This document shows, piece by piece, positions 8,278-16,635 of a stretch of 35,883 bases of DNA; within the stretch, counting starts at the first letter, position 1; the number at the start of each line of letters is the position of its first letter. This DNA is from CAYNYM01 sp049366815 (GTDB lineage Bacteria; Desulfobacterota; DSM-4660; Desulfatiglandales; HGW-15): NCBI GenBank assembly GCA_049366815.1, contig JBMNCO010000224.1, positions 1 through 35,883 on the forward strand, in the 5' to 3' direction. The notes under the pieces are model-generated. The model did not search any database. It saw nothing but the letters and a program-made list of their open reading frames with translations, and was not told the origin of the DNA. A program made the translations under genes and the position numbers.

Positions 8278-9647
8278 ACAAGGAAAAATGTCAGCAGTGC
8301 GGGGTCTGTGTCAGGGCCTGTCCGGCGGAACTGCTGCCGGATTTCAGGCAGGACGGGAACACGGTCCGCGGTTTTATCTATTCTGAGGTTGATCTGGGAG
8401 AAAAGACAAATCTCCCCCCCTGCACCGATGCCTGTCCTCTCGGCCAGAAGGTGAGGGACTATGTGCGGCTCCTGGGGCAGGGACAGGTGAGGGATGCCCT
8501 CCTGACCATCAGGGAAGACAATCCTCTACCCGGACTCTGTGGATATGTCTGCCACCATCCCTGTGAGAAGGGGTGTGTGCGGGGGACTTGGGACGACCCG
8601 GTATCGATCCGGGAACTGAAACGTTACGCGGCCCGGTATGAGGCGGGCCACAGGGATGAGATCCTCGAGATCCTGAAGGGTCGCAAACAACCTGCGAATG
8701 GCAAAAAGGTCGTTGTCATAGGGGCGGGACCTGCAGGACTGTCCTGTGGATATGAGCTGGTCATGGCCGGCTGCGATGTCACGATCATGGACGCCCTGAG
8801 TGAACCTGGAGGCATGCTTGTGGGAGGGATTCCCCCCTTTCGTCTGCCGCGATGGGTCATAGAGCATGATGTGGGGATGATCCGGGAACTGGGGGTCGTT
8901 TTTGAAAATCAGGTTCGCATCGGTAAGGACATCTCTATCCGGGCTGTCCTGAATCGAGGCGCCGAGGCCGTGGTCCTGGCGACAGGAGCCTGGAGGGACA
9001 TGGACCTGGGAATGGTCGTGGACGGGGTGAAGGGTTATATGGGCTGTCTCGATTTTCTTGGAAAGGTGAATGCCGGACAGCGGGACATCATCAGGGGAAA
9101 GGTCCTGGTCATCGGCGGCGGCAACGCGGCCATGGATACGGCTCGCAGTGCCCTGAGGCTCGGTGCGCAACAGGTGATCCTTTTGTACCGCAGGACCCGT
9201 GAGGAGATGCCGGCCATACCGGACGAAGTGGATGCCGCACTGCGGGAAGGGGTCGAGATGCGGTATCTGGTTGCTCCGAAGCGGGTCGTGGTTCAAGGGG
9301 GCGGAGTGTGCGGTGTAGAACTGATGCGCATGGAACCGGGCCCACCGGACGAGACAGGAAGGAGACGGCCGGTACCGGTCGAGGGGAGTGCCTTCGTGGA
9401 ACCGGCGGACTTTGTCATTACGGCCATCGGCCAGCATGCCGATCTTTCTTTCCTGGAGCACGGCGCCGCTTCGAAACAGGGCACTGTGGTCTGTGACGGG
9501 TTGGGCAGGGTGGCCGGGTATGACAGGCTCTTTGCTGCAGGGGACGCTGTCAGTGGACCTTCTACTGTGGTGGAGGCGGCGGCCTCGGGAAAACGGACGG
9601 CGGGACGGGTCATGGAATATCTGAAGGGGGGAGAGGGACCATGCTGA
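8241..9647 (+). CDS. Ferredoxin/GltD-like FAD-NAD(P)H oxidoreductase subunit of the kor operon
   Basis: A 468-aa iron-sulfur flavoprotein. A ferredoxin-type cluster motif lies at the N-terminus (Cys17, 20, 23, 27; CQQCGVCVRACP). A GltD-like module follows: cysteines 61, 65, 100, 104, 108 and 112 for further clusters, an FAD dinucleotide fold at ~157-190 (VVVIGAGPAGLSCG), an NAD(P)H fold at ~288-308 (VLVIGGGNAAMDTA), and the C-terminal FAD signature LFAAGDAVSGPSTVVEAA. GltD-type proteins pass electrons between NAD(P)H and iron-sulfur partners. Here it probably links the 2-oxoacid oxidoreductase to the NAD(P)H pool, replacing or extending the usual small delta ferredoxin. The start ATG 8241 has GGAGAAGAG just upstream and overlaps korC by 37 bases. 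It overlaps the next ferredoxin gene by 7 bases. The ferredoxin-GltD fusion inside a kor operon is the unusual point. Confidence 0.88.
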   Translation: MAFASRTHRPVLDKEKCQQCGVCVRACPAELLPDFRQDGNTVRGFIYSEVDLGEKTNLPPCTDACPLGQKVRDYVRLLGQGQVRDALLTIREDNPLPGLCGYVCHHPCEKGCVRGTWDDPVSIRELKRYAARYEAGHRDEILEILKGRKQPANGKKVVVIGAGPAGLSCGYELVMAGCDVTIMDALSEPGGMLVGGIPPFRLPRWVIEHDVGMIRELGVVFENQVRIGKDISIRAVLNRGAEAVVLATGAWRDMDLGMVVDGVKGYMGCLDFLGKVNAGQRDIIRGKVLVIGGGNAAMDTARSALRLGAQQVILLYRRTREEMPAIPDEVDAALREGVEMRYLVAPKRVVVQGGGVCGVELMRMEPGPPDETGRRRPVPVEGSAFVEPADFVITAIGQHADLSFLEHGAASKQGTVVCDGLGRVAGYDRLFAAGDAVSGPSTVVEAAASGKRTAGRVMEYLKGGEGPC

Positions 9648-9946
9648 ACCTGGAATGCAAGAGGGAGAAGACGGAACGACGGGCCGGGGGCGAAGAAGCC
9701 TTCCTGGATTTCGATCGTCACGACCCCTCGCTGACCGATGAAGAGGCCGAATATGAGGCCTCCCGGTGCCTGGGGACCTGGAGTTGCGAGGCCTGCGATT
9801 TGTGCCGTCTCCTGTGTCCGGATCTTGCCATTACACGCGATCCTCAAACCGGTGAGATAGTCATTGATCTGGCTTACTGTAAGGGTTGCGGCATCTGCGC
9901 CGCGGTCTGCCCCAAGGGCGCCATCAGGATGGAAATTGAGGCATAG
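9641..9946 (+). CDS. 2[4Fe-4S] ferredoxin, probable delta subunit of the kor complex
   Basis: A 101-aa protein with a variable ~45-residue N-terminus and two complete cluster motifs: Cys49, 52, 55, 59 (CEACDLCRLLCP) and Cys80, 83, 86, 90 (CKGCGICAAVCP). The arrangement matches the small delta/KorD-type electron-transfer subunit of 2-oxoacid oxidoreductases. It is translationally coupled to the flavoprotein by a 7-base overlap, so the complex probably carries two separate ferredoxin modules. It is the last gene of the tight cluster. Confidence 0.88.
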   Translation: MLNLECKREKTERRAGGEEAFLDFDRHDPSLTDEEAEYEASRCLGTWSCEACDLCRLLCPDLAITRDPQTGEIVIDLAYCKGCGICAAVCPKGAIRMEIEA

Positions 9947-10036
9947 GCGTCTGATTTGATTGAGACCAAAGCGGAAAATGGGCTTGTTCCGGACACCGGT
10001 CATCAAAGTCAAAGAGTTACAGCTTGGGAGCCAGCC

Positions 10037-11278
10037 ATGAAATCCTTATCAAGGGATTGCGGTATGGGCACGCTGGTGATTCACAGCGGTGAAGGTGAAA
10101 ATCCCCATCATGCCCACATTACGCCGATCTATCAGACGTCGACCTATGCCTTTCCCGATGTCGAGACCGCCGCCGCCATAGGGAAAGGGGAAAGGGAGGG
10201 ACACATCTACGGGCGCTATGGAAGTCCGAACACCGAACAGGTGGCACGAAAGATCGCCCTCCTTGAAGGACTGGACCTTTACCGATCAAGCCCCGACCTC
10301 GGGATCGATGATATGGTCGCGTGTCGCATGTTTTCATCCGGCATGGCGGCCGTTTCCTCGGCCTTTCTCGGACGGCTGAAGGCCGGTGACACCCTGGTCG
10401 CCCAGAAATCCATATACGGAAGCACATTTGCCTTTCTGAATGACATGGCGCCTCGCCTGGGCATCGAAGTGGCGTGGGTGGACGATCTGTCTTCGGCGGG
10501 GTGGGAAAGGGTCCTTGATGAGCATCCCGGAGCGCGCATGGTGTATATAGAAACACCCGCCAATCCGACCATGACCGTTGTGGACACGGCCATGGTCGCG
10601 GCGATCGCGCATGAAAGGGACTGCTGGGTCATGGCGGACAACACCTTTGCCACGCCCTACTGCCAGCGCCCCCTGACCCAGGGCGCCGACGTGGTCGCCC
10701 ATTCCACCACGAAATACCTTTCCGGCCACGGCGTGATCGTCGGCGGCGCTGTGGTGAGCCCCCATGTGGATTTTATTGCGAAGGATCTGAAGGCCGTAAT
10801 CAAGGTGTTCGGGGGATCCGCCAGTCCCTTTGACGCCTGGTTGACGAATATCGGCCTCAAGACCTTCGAGATCCGAATGGAGCGCCATTGCACGAATGCC
10901 ATGGCCATAGCCGAATTTCTTTCAGGAAACCCAAAGGTGGCCCGAGTCTATTACCCAGGCCTGTCCGACGACTCCGGACACGAGATCGCCAAACGACAGA
11001 TGGAGGCCTTCGGCGGCATGCTGTCCTTTGAACTCAAGGGCGGTCTGGAAGCGGGCGAGACCATGATGAACCGGGTCCGAATGACCACCCTGGCCGTAAG
11101 CCTTGGAAATGTCGACTCACTGATTGAACACCCCGCCAGCATGACCCACCGGAACGTCCCCCGGGATGAGCTGGAGCAGATGGGGATCAGCGAGGGGCTC
11201 GTGCGTCTCTCCGTGGGGATAGAAAATGTGGAAGATATCATCCGGGATCTGGATGCAGCGCTTTCATCTGTACCTTGA
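10037..11278 (+). CDS. Cys/Met-metabolism PLP enzyme (gamma-lyase / gamma-synthase type)
   Basis: A 413-aa fold-type I PLP enzyme of the trans-sulfuration family. The Schiff-base lysine is Lys226 (HSTTKYLSGHG), the pyridine-nitrogen aspartate is Asp201 (MADNTFATPYC), and the SSGMAAVSSAF and YIETPANPT stretches are typical. The family includes methionine gamma-lyase, cystathionine gamma-lyase and cystathionine gamma-synthase, which cannot be told apart safely by eye. Compared with the usual spacing, about 15-20 extra residues (~79-98) separate the LLEG and SSGMAA motifs. ATG 10037 is preferred over the upstream TTG at 9956 because GGGAG lies six bases before it and the family's N-terminus begins nearby. 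It follows the kor ferredoxin by 90 bp on the same strand. If it is a lyase, its 2-oxobutyrate product is a plausible feed for the upstream oxidoreductase. Confidence 0.88.
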   Translation: MKSLSRDCGMGTLVIHSGEGENPHHAHITPIYQTSTYAFPDVETAAAIGKGEREGHIYGRYGSPNTEQVARKIALLEGLDLYRSSPDLGIDDMVACRMFSSGMAAVSSAFLGRLKAGDTLVAQKSIYGSTFAFLNDMAPRLGIEVAWVDDLSSAGWERVLDEHPGARMVYIETPANPTMTVVDTAMVAAIAHERDCWVMADNTFATPYCQRPLTQGADVVAHSTTKYLSGHGVIVGGAVVSPHVDFIAKDLKAVIKVFGGSASPFDAWLTNIGLKTFEIRMERHCTNAMAIAEFLSGNPKVARVYYPGLSDDSGHEIAKRQMEAFGGMLSFELKGGLEAGETMMNRVRMTTLAVSLGNVDSLIEHPASMTHRNVPRDELEQMGISEGLVRLSVGIENVEDIIRDLDAALSSVP

Positions 11279-11577
11279 GTTTCGGGCCGCCCCATTAGCG
11301 TACAAATCATGTCCATTTTCTGCCCTGGTCACAATTAAATCAGGAACTTGACCTTTTAAAAGGGTCATCTTTACATCAAGGTCTCCGCAAAAGGAGCGGA
11401 AAGCAGGGGCCGGGATTTTCTCGGAGCGGGCGTATTTTGGCCCTGAATCAGGATGGATGAAGGGGCAAAATCCCGCAGCGACCGGAGCCATGGAGGGCGG
11501 AGGGAGCGCAGCGAAGAGAACATCCCGGCTCATGCTTGGAGCGGCATATCCTATTTTTGGCGGGAGCAGGGCCACCA
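11279..11577. other. Structured GC-rich intergenic region with dispersed-repeat motifs
   Basis: No gene is seen on either strand. A dyad TGACC-TTTTAAAA-GGGTCA at 11349-11367 may serve as a terminator for the PLP enzyme gene. GGGATTTT and AAAATCCC (~11415 and ~11467) form a spaced inverted repeat. GGGAGCGCAGCGAAGAGAACATCCC at 11502-11526 resembles 20294-20313, and GCGGCATATCCT at 11541 recurs at 137. I compared it with common riboswitch cores (SAM, guanidine, TPP) and recognised none. Confidence 0.45.
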
Positions 11578-12471
11578 ATGGAAAAAAAATCCCTTCTCAT
11601 TTACTCAAAACTCCTCCTTACGGCCGTTTTCTGGGGCGGCACCTTTGTCGCGGGAAGGATGATTGCAGGCCGTGTGGGACCCTTCTCAGCAGCCTTTCTC
11701 AGGTTTGCCTGTGCCTCGGCCTGTCTCCTGTATCTGGTCTTAAGATCTGAAGGCAAGTTGTCTCTCCTAAAAAAACAGCAGATCTTTCCGCTCGTCCTTC
11801 TCGGCATGACCGGGGTGTTTTGCTACAATGTCCTCTTTTTCAAGGGACTCAAGCTTATCGGCGCAGGAAGGGCCTCTCTCATCATTGCGAACAATCCCGT
11901 TTTTATTACCCTCTTTGCCGCCCTGATCTTCAGGGAAAGACTCACTTTGCTGAAATCAACGGGTATTATACTCTCCGTCTTTGGGGCCATGGTTGTCATT
12001 TCCAGAGGCGATCCGGGGGAGATCCTGAGGGGGGGAGTCGGGTGGGGAGAAGTATTCATGCTCGGCTGTGTCGCGAGTTGGGTGGCCTATTCCCTTATCG
12101 GTAAGGCGGTGATGACAGGGAAGGGGCTTACGCCTCTCATCGCAGTGACCTATTCTTCTGTCATTGGGGCTGTTGCCCTGTTCCTGCCCGCCTCTTTCGA
12201 GGGGATGTTCCATCACCTCCCTTCCTACGGTCTCTTGGACTGGGGCAGCATCGCCTATCTCGGCATCTTTGGAACCGTGCTCGGCTTTGTCTGGTTCTAT
12301 GAGGGCATCAATGCCATTGGCCCCGTAAGAGCCGGACAATTCATAAATTTCGTTCCTGTCAGCGCCGTTCTGGCGGCATTCTTTATTCTGCATGAACCGG
12401 TCACCCTTTCCCTGTTCATCGGCGGCATCTTTGTGATCGGGGGTGTGACCCTCGCCAATGCCAAATTCTGA
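11578..12471 (+). CDS. EamA/DMT-family transporter
   Basis: A 297-aa drug/metabolite-transporter protein with about ten hydrophobic helices arranged as two EamA repeats. The first begins at TAVFWGGTFVAGR and the second near FMLGCVASWVAYSLIGK, and the fold ends with the usual GGIFVIGGVTLAN helix. Such proteins typically export amino acids or other small metabolites across the inner membrane; the substrate cannot be predicted. ATG 11578 is chosen over an upstream in-frame ATG at 11536, because the extra 14 residues derive from the repeat-rich intergenic element and homologues begin close to the first helix. The upstream PLP enzyme suggests an amino-acid link, but a 299-bp gap separates them. 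Confidence 0.9.
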   Translation: MEKKSLLIYSKLLLTAVFWGGTFVAGRMIAGRVGPFSAAFLRFACASACLLYLVLRSEGKLSLLKKQQIFPLVLLGMTGVFCYNVLFFKGLKLIGAGRASLIIANNPVFITLFAALIFRERLTLLKSTGIILSVFGAMVVISRGDPGEILRGGVGWGEVFMLGCVASWVAYSLIGKAVMTGKGLTPLIAVTYSSVIGAVALFLPASFEGMFHHLPSYGLLDWGSIAYLGIFGTVLGFVWFYEGINAIGPVRAGQFINFVPVSAVLAAFFILHEPVTLSLFIGGIFVIGGVTLANAKF

Positions 12472-12505
12472 TTCCTTTATGGAAATCCCCTGATGACCCG
12501 ATGAA

Positions 12506-12535
12506 TTGACAGAGATTCCCGCAATGGGCTATGAT
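12506..12535 (+). promoter_or_regulatory. Sigma-70-type promoter for the kinase-like membrane protein
   Basis: TTGACA (12506-12511, perfect -35), an 18-bp spacer and TATGAT (12530-12535, 5/6 match to -10) give an expected transcription start near 12542. It lies 35 bp after the EamA stop codon. It rules out the upstream in-frame TTG at 12506 as a start codon for transcripts made from here, and supports ATG 12611. Confidence 0.6.
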
Positions 12536-12610
12536 TTTTCGCACTTTTCGGGCCGATTGCGCGTCCGGAAAAGGGATCGGGGGGGAAGAAGCAACCTTGA
12601 GAAGACATAT

Positions 12611-15109
12611 ATGAAGACCGATTATTCCATAGAGGTATACAGGGAACTTGAACAGGAGTTCCAGAGAACGGCACTTTACCGACCCATGCACCTCGAAAGA
12701 TACGAACCCGGCACCGAACGGCACTACGAGGTGACGGGCGTAGCCGATGAGAACAGGGCGAGGGTTCGTCTGGTCATCGAACGGTTCGTGGGCGGTGGTT
12801 TCGCCGGTCAGGTCTATCAGGTCAGGTTGCTGGACCTGCAACCCGCAGGCGGTCCTGTGGGCGGACTCGAAAAGGACGGCCGCTACGCCATGAAGATTCT
12901 CATCCCTCCAAAGGGGTTGTCCACTTTCTTTAGAAATGCCCTTTATTGGATCGGCTTCCAGGGCCCCTTTCAGCTCCAGGTCAACCTCAATGCCGCCAGA
13001 TCCGGTGCCCTTTGGCAGAAGTTCATCCGGCGGGGAGCAAAGATCCGGTTCGGAGATGAGCGGACCGTCGCGGACATCCACGCCACATTCCTGGACACCG
13101 GACTCGGGAGTTGCGGCGAGCTGAGCGAATGGATAGAAGGCCGCACCTGGCGTTTGGAGGTCAATGAGCACCTCGATCGTCTCAAGGACATGCTCAGGGG
13201 AAAAGCGGTGGATGGCGACGGTCTTGATTGCCCGGAATATCGCACCAAATACCGGTTCATGCACGACTTCGTGGACCTGCTCCATGATATGGGGGCCCAT
13301 GAATTTGCCAGGCAGTATGAATGGTCGACCTGGAAGAGCCAACCCAACTGCCTCAAGCGAACGGACACGGAGGATTCTCCCACCAAAGGGCTTGTGGCCG
13401 TGGATTTCCGGGCAGGGCTTGCACTCCTTCCCTTCCTTCCCATGAGCCCTGGGGACTTTAAGCTCATTATCCAGGGTCTGGCCCGCGGGAGCCTGGTTCA
13501 GTTCGACCGCGGAGACATCGCTGAACTGGAGTCCTTTGCCGACGCACAGCCCGAGGCCTTTTCAGACATGAGGCCGATGCTGGGAAAACTGAGGGCCGTT
13601 GATGCGGCGTATAGGGATTCGATCCCCGACATCACCCATAACGGTCTGCGGCTTTTAAGCGCCCGATTGTGGCGTGGCATACTCGACGGGGCCGCGACCG
13701 GGTGGAAGGTACGGAACCTGATTGACGAAGAACACGAGGAGAGACTCCGCGGGAGCAGGGCCATGACGCTGCTTTTCTGCCTGATCGGATGGATTCCACT
13801 GGCAGGGCGTCTTGTCCTGAAGTTCTGGGGCCACAAGGCATGGCGAAGGCATTACACCGGCATCCTGACGAGCCGGGACTACCTGCGCCGGGCCGTTCGC
13901 GGGAAGTTCGTGGAAAAGGTGATCATCTGGCAGAGGGCGGGACGTCTGGATGCCGACCATGCCCTTGATGCGGGGAAGCGCCTCCGGCCGTGTCTCTACC
14001 ATTTTCCGTTATCCATCCTGCCTGCGGGAGTCCACAGATTCCTTACGGACTGGGCCTATGCAAAGGACCGGCTCGGCTATCTCCTGCTGCGTCCCATACG
14101 TCTCTATTTCGACGCCGCACTGCGTGAGCAGTGGCTGCGGGATATGGTCGAAGAGGGTGAAAGAGGCCATCTCCTGAGCGATGAAGACGCCGCGGTCATC
14201 CTTTCCCAGGTCAATGAACCCTTTATACAGAAATATCTCAAGAGCCTGGCCGTCCATCTCTGCACGCTTCCTGTCACCCAGGTCGTTTCAGTCATGGTGG
14301 CCGTTATCTATGTCCTCCTGCACCCCGAGATGCCGCGTGCCCAGGCCTATGCCATTGGCATCGGGATCATTGCCCTGTTTCAGGTCGTGCCCATTTCTCC
14401 AGGTTCCCTGGTCCGGGGCCTTTATGTGGTCTTCCTGGTGATCAGGGAGCGCAATTTCAAGGACTACAACATCGCCGTGTTTCTGGGATTCTTCAAGTAC
14501 ATCGGATATCTGGCCTTTCCCATACAGATGGCCTACCGCTATCCCACCCTGGCCCGGTTCATGGCCGGCTACTGGGCGACCGAGGCCGTCCACACCGTAC
14601 CGGTGTTCGGGGAGCGGGGGGCCCTCCTCGAACACAAGGTCTTCAATCTGTTTTATAACTGGCCCCTGACCATACGGCGCAGGATGCGAAGACGGGCCGA
14701 GGTCCGTTCCGGGCTGTCGCCGCGCTCCTGGCCTATCGGTGCCCTGGCCCTTGCCGGCGCCCTGATCTTCGGCCTCACTGACTGGCTCTATATCCTGAAC
14801 CTGGAAAGGCTCCCGGCACTGAAGGAGATCTGGTGGGCCGTCCTGGTGGTGCCGGCCCTGTGCGGCGTGGCCTCTACCCTTGGGGCCGGGGGCCTTTCCC
14901 TGGGAAAACGCATTGTAGGCGGGACCCTTTGCGGAGCGCTCCTGGCGGGCCTTTCCATTGTCGCCGCTGCGGCCGTCGGGCCCGGAAGAATTATGGGGGC
15001 GGGGGATATCGTCATTAACGCCCTCTGGCGGATTTTTCTCTTCGGGATTCTGGCCACCGTGGGCGTCCTGCTTACAGAGGTCTTTCTCCCGGATCCGGAT
15101 AGGAAGTGA
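12611..15109 (+). CDS. Large membrane protein with degenerate protein-kinase-like N-terminus, unrecognised family
   Basis: An 832-aa protein I cannot assign to a family. The N-terminal ~300 residues resemble a protein-kinase/ABC1-like fold: a glycine-rich loop at 60-69 (VGGGFAGQVY), a candidate ATP lysine Lys95 (YAMKIL), a catalytic-loop-like SQPNCL at 243-248, and a DFG-like Asp265 (VAVDFRAG). The catalytic Asp of an HRD-type motif is not where expected; Trp241 occupies that site by my alignment, so it may be a pseudokinase or a different nucleotide-binding fold. From ~415 on there are roughly seven or eight hydrophobic segments, including PVTQVVSVMVAVIYVLLH and a C-terminal pair (IVINALWRIFLFGILATVG). 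The start is ATG 12611 with GAGAAG 8 bases before it, downstream of a good promoter. A terminator-like hairpin follows, so it is probably transcribed on its own. Confidence 0.75.
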   Translation: MKTDYSIEVYRELEQEFQRTALYRPMHLERYEPGTERHYEVTGVADENRARVRLVIERFVGGGFAGQVYQVRLLDLQPAGGPVGGLEKDGRYAMKILIPPKGLSTFFRNALYWIGFQGPFQLQVNLNAARSGALWQKFIRRGAKIRFGDERTVADIHATFLDTGLGSCGELSEWIEGRTWRLEVNEHLDRLKDMLRGKAVDGDGLDCPEYRTKYRFMHDFVDLLHDMGAHEFARQYEWSTWKSQPNCLKRTDTEDSPTKGLVAVDFRAGLALLPFLPMSPGDFKLIIQGLARGSLVQFDRGDIAELESFADAQPEAFSDMRPMLGKLRAVDAAYRDSIPDITHNGLRLLSARLWRGILDGAATGWKVRNLIDEEHEERLRGSRAMTLLFCLIGWIPLAGRLVLKFWGHKAWRRHYTGILTSRDYLRRAVRGKFVEKVIIWQRAGRLDADHALDAGKRLRPCLYHFPLSILPAGVHRFLTDWAYAKDRLGYLLLRPIRLYFDAALREQWLRDMVEEGERGHLLSDEDAAVILSQVNEPFIQKYLKSLAVHLCTLPVTQVVSVMVAVIYVLLHPEMPRAQAYAIGIGIIALFQVVPISPGSLVRGLYVVFLVIRERNFKDYNIAVFLGFFKYIGYLAFPIQMAYRYPTLARFMAGYWATEAVHTVPVFGERGALLEHKVFNLFYNWPLTIRRRMRRRAEVRSGLSPRSWPIGALALAGALIFGLTDWLYILNLERLPALKEIWWAVLVVPALCGVASTLGAGGLSLGKRIVGGTLCGALLAGLSIVAAAAVGPGRIMGAGDIVINALWRIFLFGILATVGVLLTEVFLPDPDRK

Positions 15110-15179
15110 AGAATGGCATTCCGGACGGTTGGATTTTACATGTTTGACAGGGGATGTTCCGGGAAAAGGGGCCCTGCAG

Positions 15180-15207
15180 AATTCCAGCGGCGGACCGCTG
15201 AATTTTT
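15180..15207 (+). terminator. Rho-independent terminator after the kinase-like membrane protein
   Basis: The stem CAGCGG-CGGA-CCGCTG (15185-15200) is extended by an AATT/AATT pairing across one bulged C and ends in TTTTT. It lies ~75 bp past the stop codon. Confidence 0.55.
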
Positions 15208-15305
15208 GCAGGGACAGGGATCGAAAATGTGATAATTTAAAAAGCGCCCTGGTGATTTTGCACCTTGTTTCCCAGGGGAGAGGGCGAAAATAAAGGGCTC
15301 CGCAC

Positions 15306-16553
15306 ATGTCCATCCGTCAGGTCAGACACAGGCCGGGAGGTGATGTCTCACCTTTCTCCGGGTACGTCGTCGTCGCCGCAGCCTTCGTGATTACATCGGC
15401 CGTGTGGGCCGTCTATTATGCCTTTGGGATATTCTTCAAACCCATGCTCAATGAGTTTGAATGGACCAGGGCAATGACCTCCGGCCCCTTTTCGGTGTCC
15501 CTGATTACCAGCGGCATCCTGGCCGTGGCCATGGGCGGTCTCACGGATAGACTGGGGCCGCGGGCGGTGATGAGCCTGTGCGGTTTGCTCCTGGGCGCGG
15601 GATACATCCTGTTGTCGCAGGTCAGCGCCCTGTGGCAACTCTACCTGTTCTATGGGGTCATTGTCGGCGCGGGAATGGGCGGCGGCTTTATTCCGCTCAT
15701 GTCTACGGTGACGCGATGGTTCTTTGAGAAGAGGAGCCTGATGTCGGGCATTGTGGCATCCGGCATCGGCGTAGGGGCCTTGATCGGACCGAAGACGGCC
15801 GGATGGCTCATCCCTGTCTATGGCTGGCGTGTCTCCTACGCCATGATGGGAGCCGTTCTTCTTGTGGTTGTCGTCCTGTTCGCGCAACCGCTTAAGCGGG
15901 ATCCGGCACGAAAGGACCCCGCTATCCGGGACGACGGTGAGGGGAAAAAGACGCTTGCCGGTGCATTGACAGAAGGGCTTTCCTTGAAGGCTGCACTCGT
16001 TACAGGCCGGTTCTGGATATTCTTCGCAACGGGCTTCTGTTACGGGTTTTGCGTTTTTTCCGTGATGGTGCATATTGCACCCTACGCCGGTGAACTCGGG
16101 CTCTCCGCTCCCGTGGCGGCCAATATCCTGGCCACCGTCGGCGCAATGAGTATCATAGGAAAGGTGGCCTTGGGCAGAGCCGGTGACACCATAGGCAGCA
16201 GACAGACCATGCTGCTCGGTTTTGCTCTCGTATCCGCGGCCCAGTTCTGGCTTGCAACCGGTGAGGGGGCAGGGACACTTTATGCGGCCGGGGGGCTTTT
16301 CGGGTTCTCCTATGGAGGATGTACAGTGGCCCATTCACCCCTTGTCGCCCTTCTCTTCGGGTTGCGGTACCATGGATTGATATTTGGGGTCTTCTCCTTG
16401 AGCGTTATGATCGGCGGGGCCGTGGGTCCCTTTATGACGGGCCATCTTTGTGATGTGTACGGGAATTATCACGCGGCCTTCCTGGTAAGCGCCGGGATAA
16501 GTGTCGCCGGTGTCCTGTTGACCTCCGTCCTCAAACAGGAAAGGGTCAAGTGA
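15306..16553 (+). CDS. MFS transporter, monocarboxylate/oxalate-formate antiporter-like
   Basis: A 415-aa major facilitator protein with about twelve transmembrane helices in two halves joined by a charged cytoplasmic loop (~195-225). The family signature GGLTDRLGPRAVM falls in the loop between helices 2 and 3, and WFFEKRSLMSGIVASGIGVG and YGWRVSYAMMG are typical of the monocarboxylate/oxalate-formate branch. It probably moves an organic anion across the inner membrane; the substrate is unknown. The start ATG 15306 has only a weak AGGG-type ribosome-binding site. It is separated from the upstream gene by a terminator and converges on the following minus-strand kinase. Confidence 0.9.
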   Translation: MSIRQVRHRPGGDVSPFSGYVVVAAAFVITSAVWAVYYAFGIFFKPMLNEFEWTRAMTSGPFSVSLITSGILAVAMGGLTDRLGPRAVMSLCGLLLGAGYILLSQVSALWQLYLFYGVIVGAGMGGGFIPLMSTVTRWFFEKRSLMSGIVASGIGVGALIGPKTAGWLIPVYGWRVSYAMMGAVLLVVVVLFAQPLKRDPARKDPAIRDDGEGKKTLAGALTEGLSLKAALVTGRFWIFFATGFCYGFCVFSVMVHIAPYAGELGLSAPVAANILATVGAMSIIGKVALGRAGDTIGSRQTMLLGFALVSAAQFWLATGEGAGTLYAAGGLFGFSYGGCTVAHSPLVALLFGLRYHGLIFGVFSLSVMIGGAVGPFMTGHLCDVYGNYHAAFLVSAGISVAGVLLTSVLKQERVK

Positions 16554-16556
16554 GAC

Positions 16557-16580
16557 AAAGGCTTTTTCAAAAAGGCCGCG
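16557..16580. terminator. Possible bidirectional terminator between convergent genes
   Basis: An imperfect inverted repeat GGCTTTTT-C-AAAAAGGCC lies in the 82-bp gap between the MFS gene (+) and the hybrid kinase (-). The T-run in the left arm and A-run in the right arm would suit termination in both directions, but the loop is very short. Confidence 0.3.
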
Positions 16581-16635
16581 GGTTCGGAGTCCCGGCCCCG
16601 GTGTTTTCAAAGAATGCCGACAGATTGTTCCTCTT

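Noticed and set aside
11279..11577. Riboswitch upstream of the EamA transporter
   Set aside because: The region is structured, but I found none of the conserved cores of riboswitches known to control such exporters; it looks more like dispersed repeat sequence.
12506..12610. N-terminal extension of the kinase-like membrane protein from TTG 12506
   Set aside because: The TTG is the -35 hexamer of a good promoter and transcription from it would start near 12542.
15348..16334. Long minus-strand frame opposite the MFS transporter
   Set aside because: Low-complexity, very hydrophilic translation typical of antisense to a membrane protein gene.
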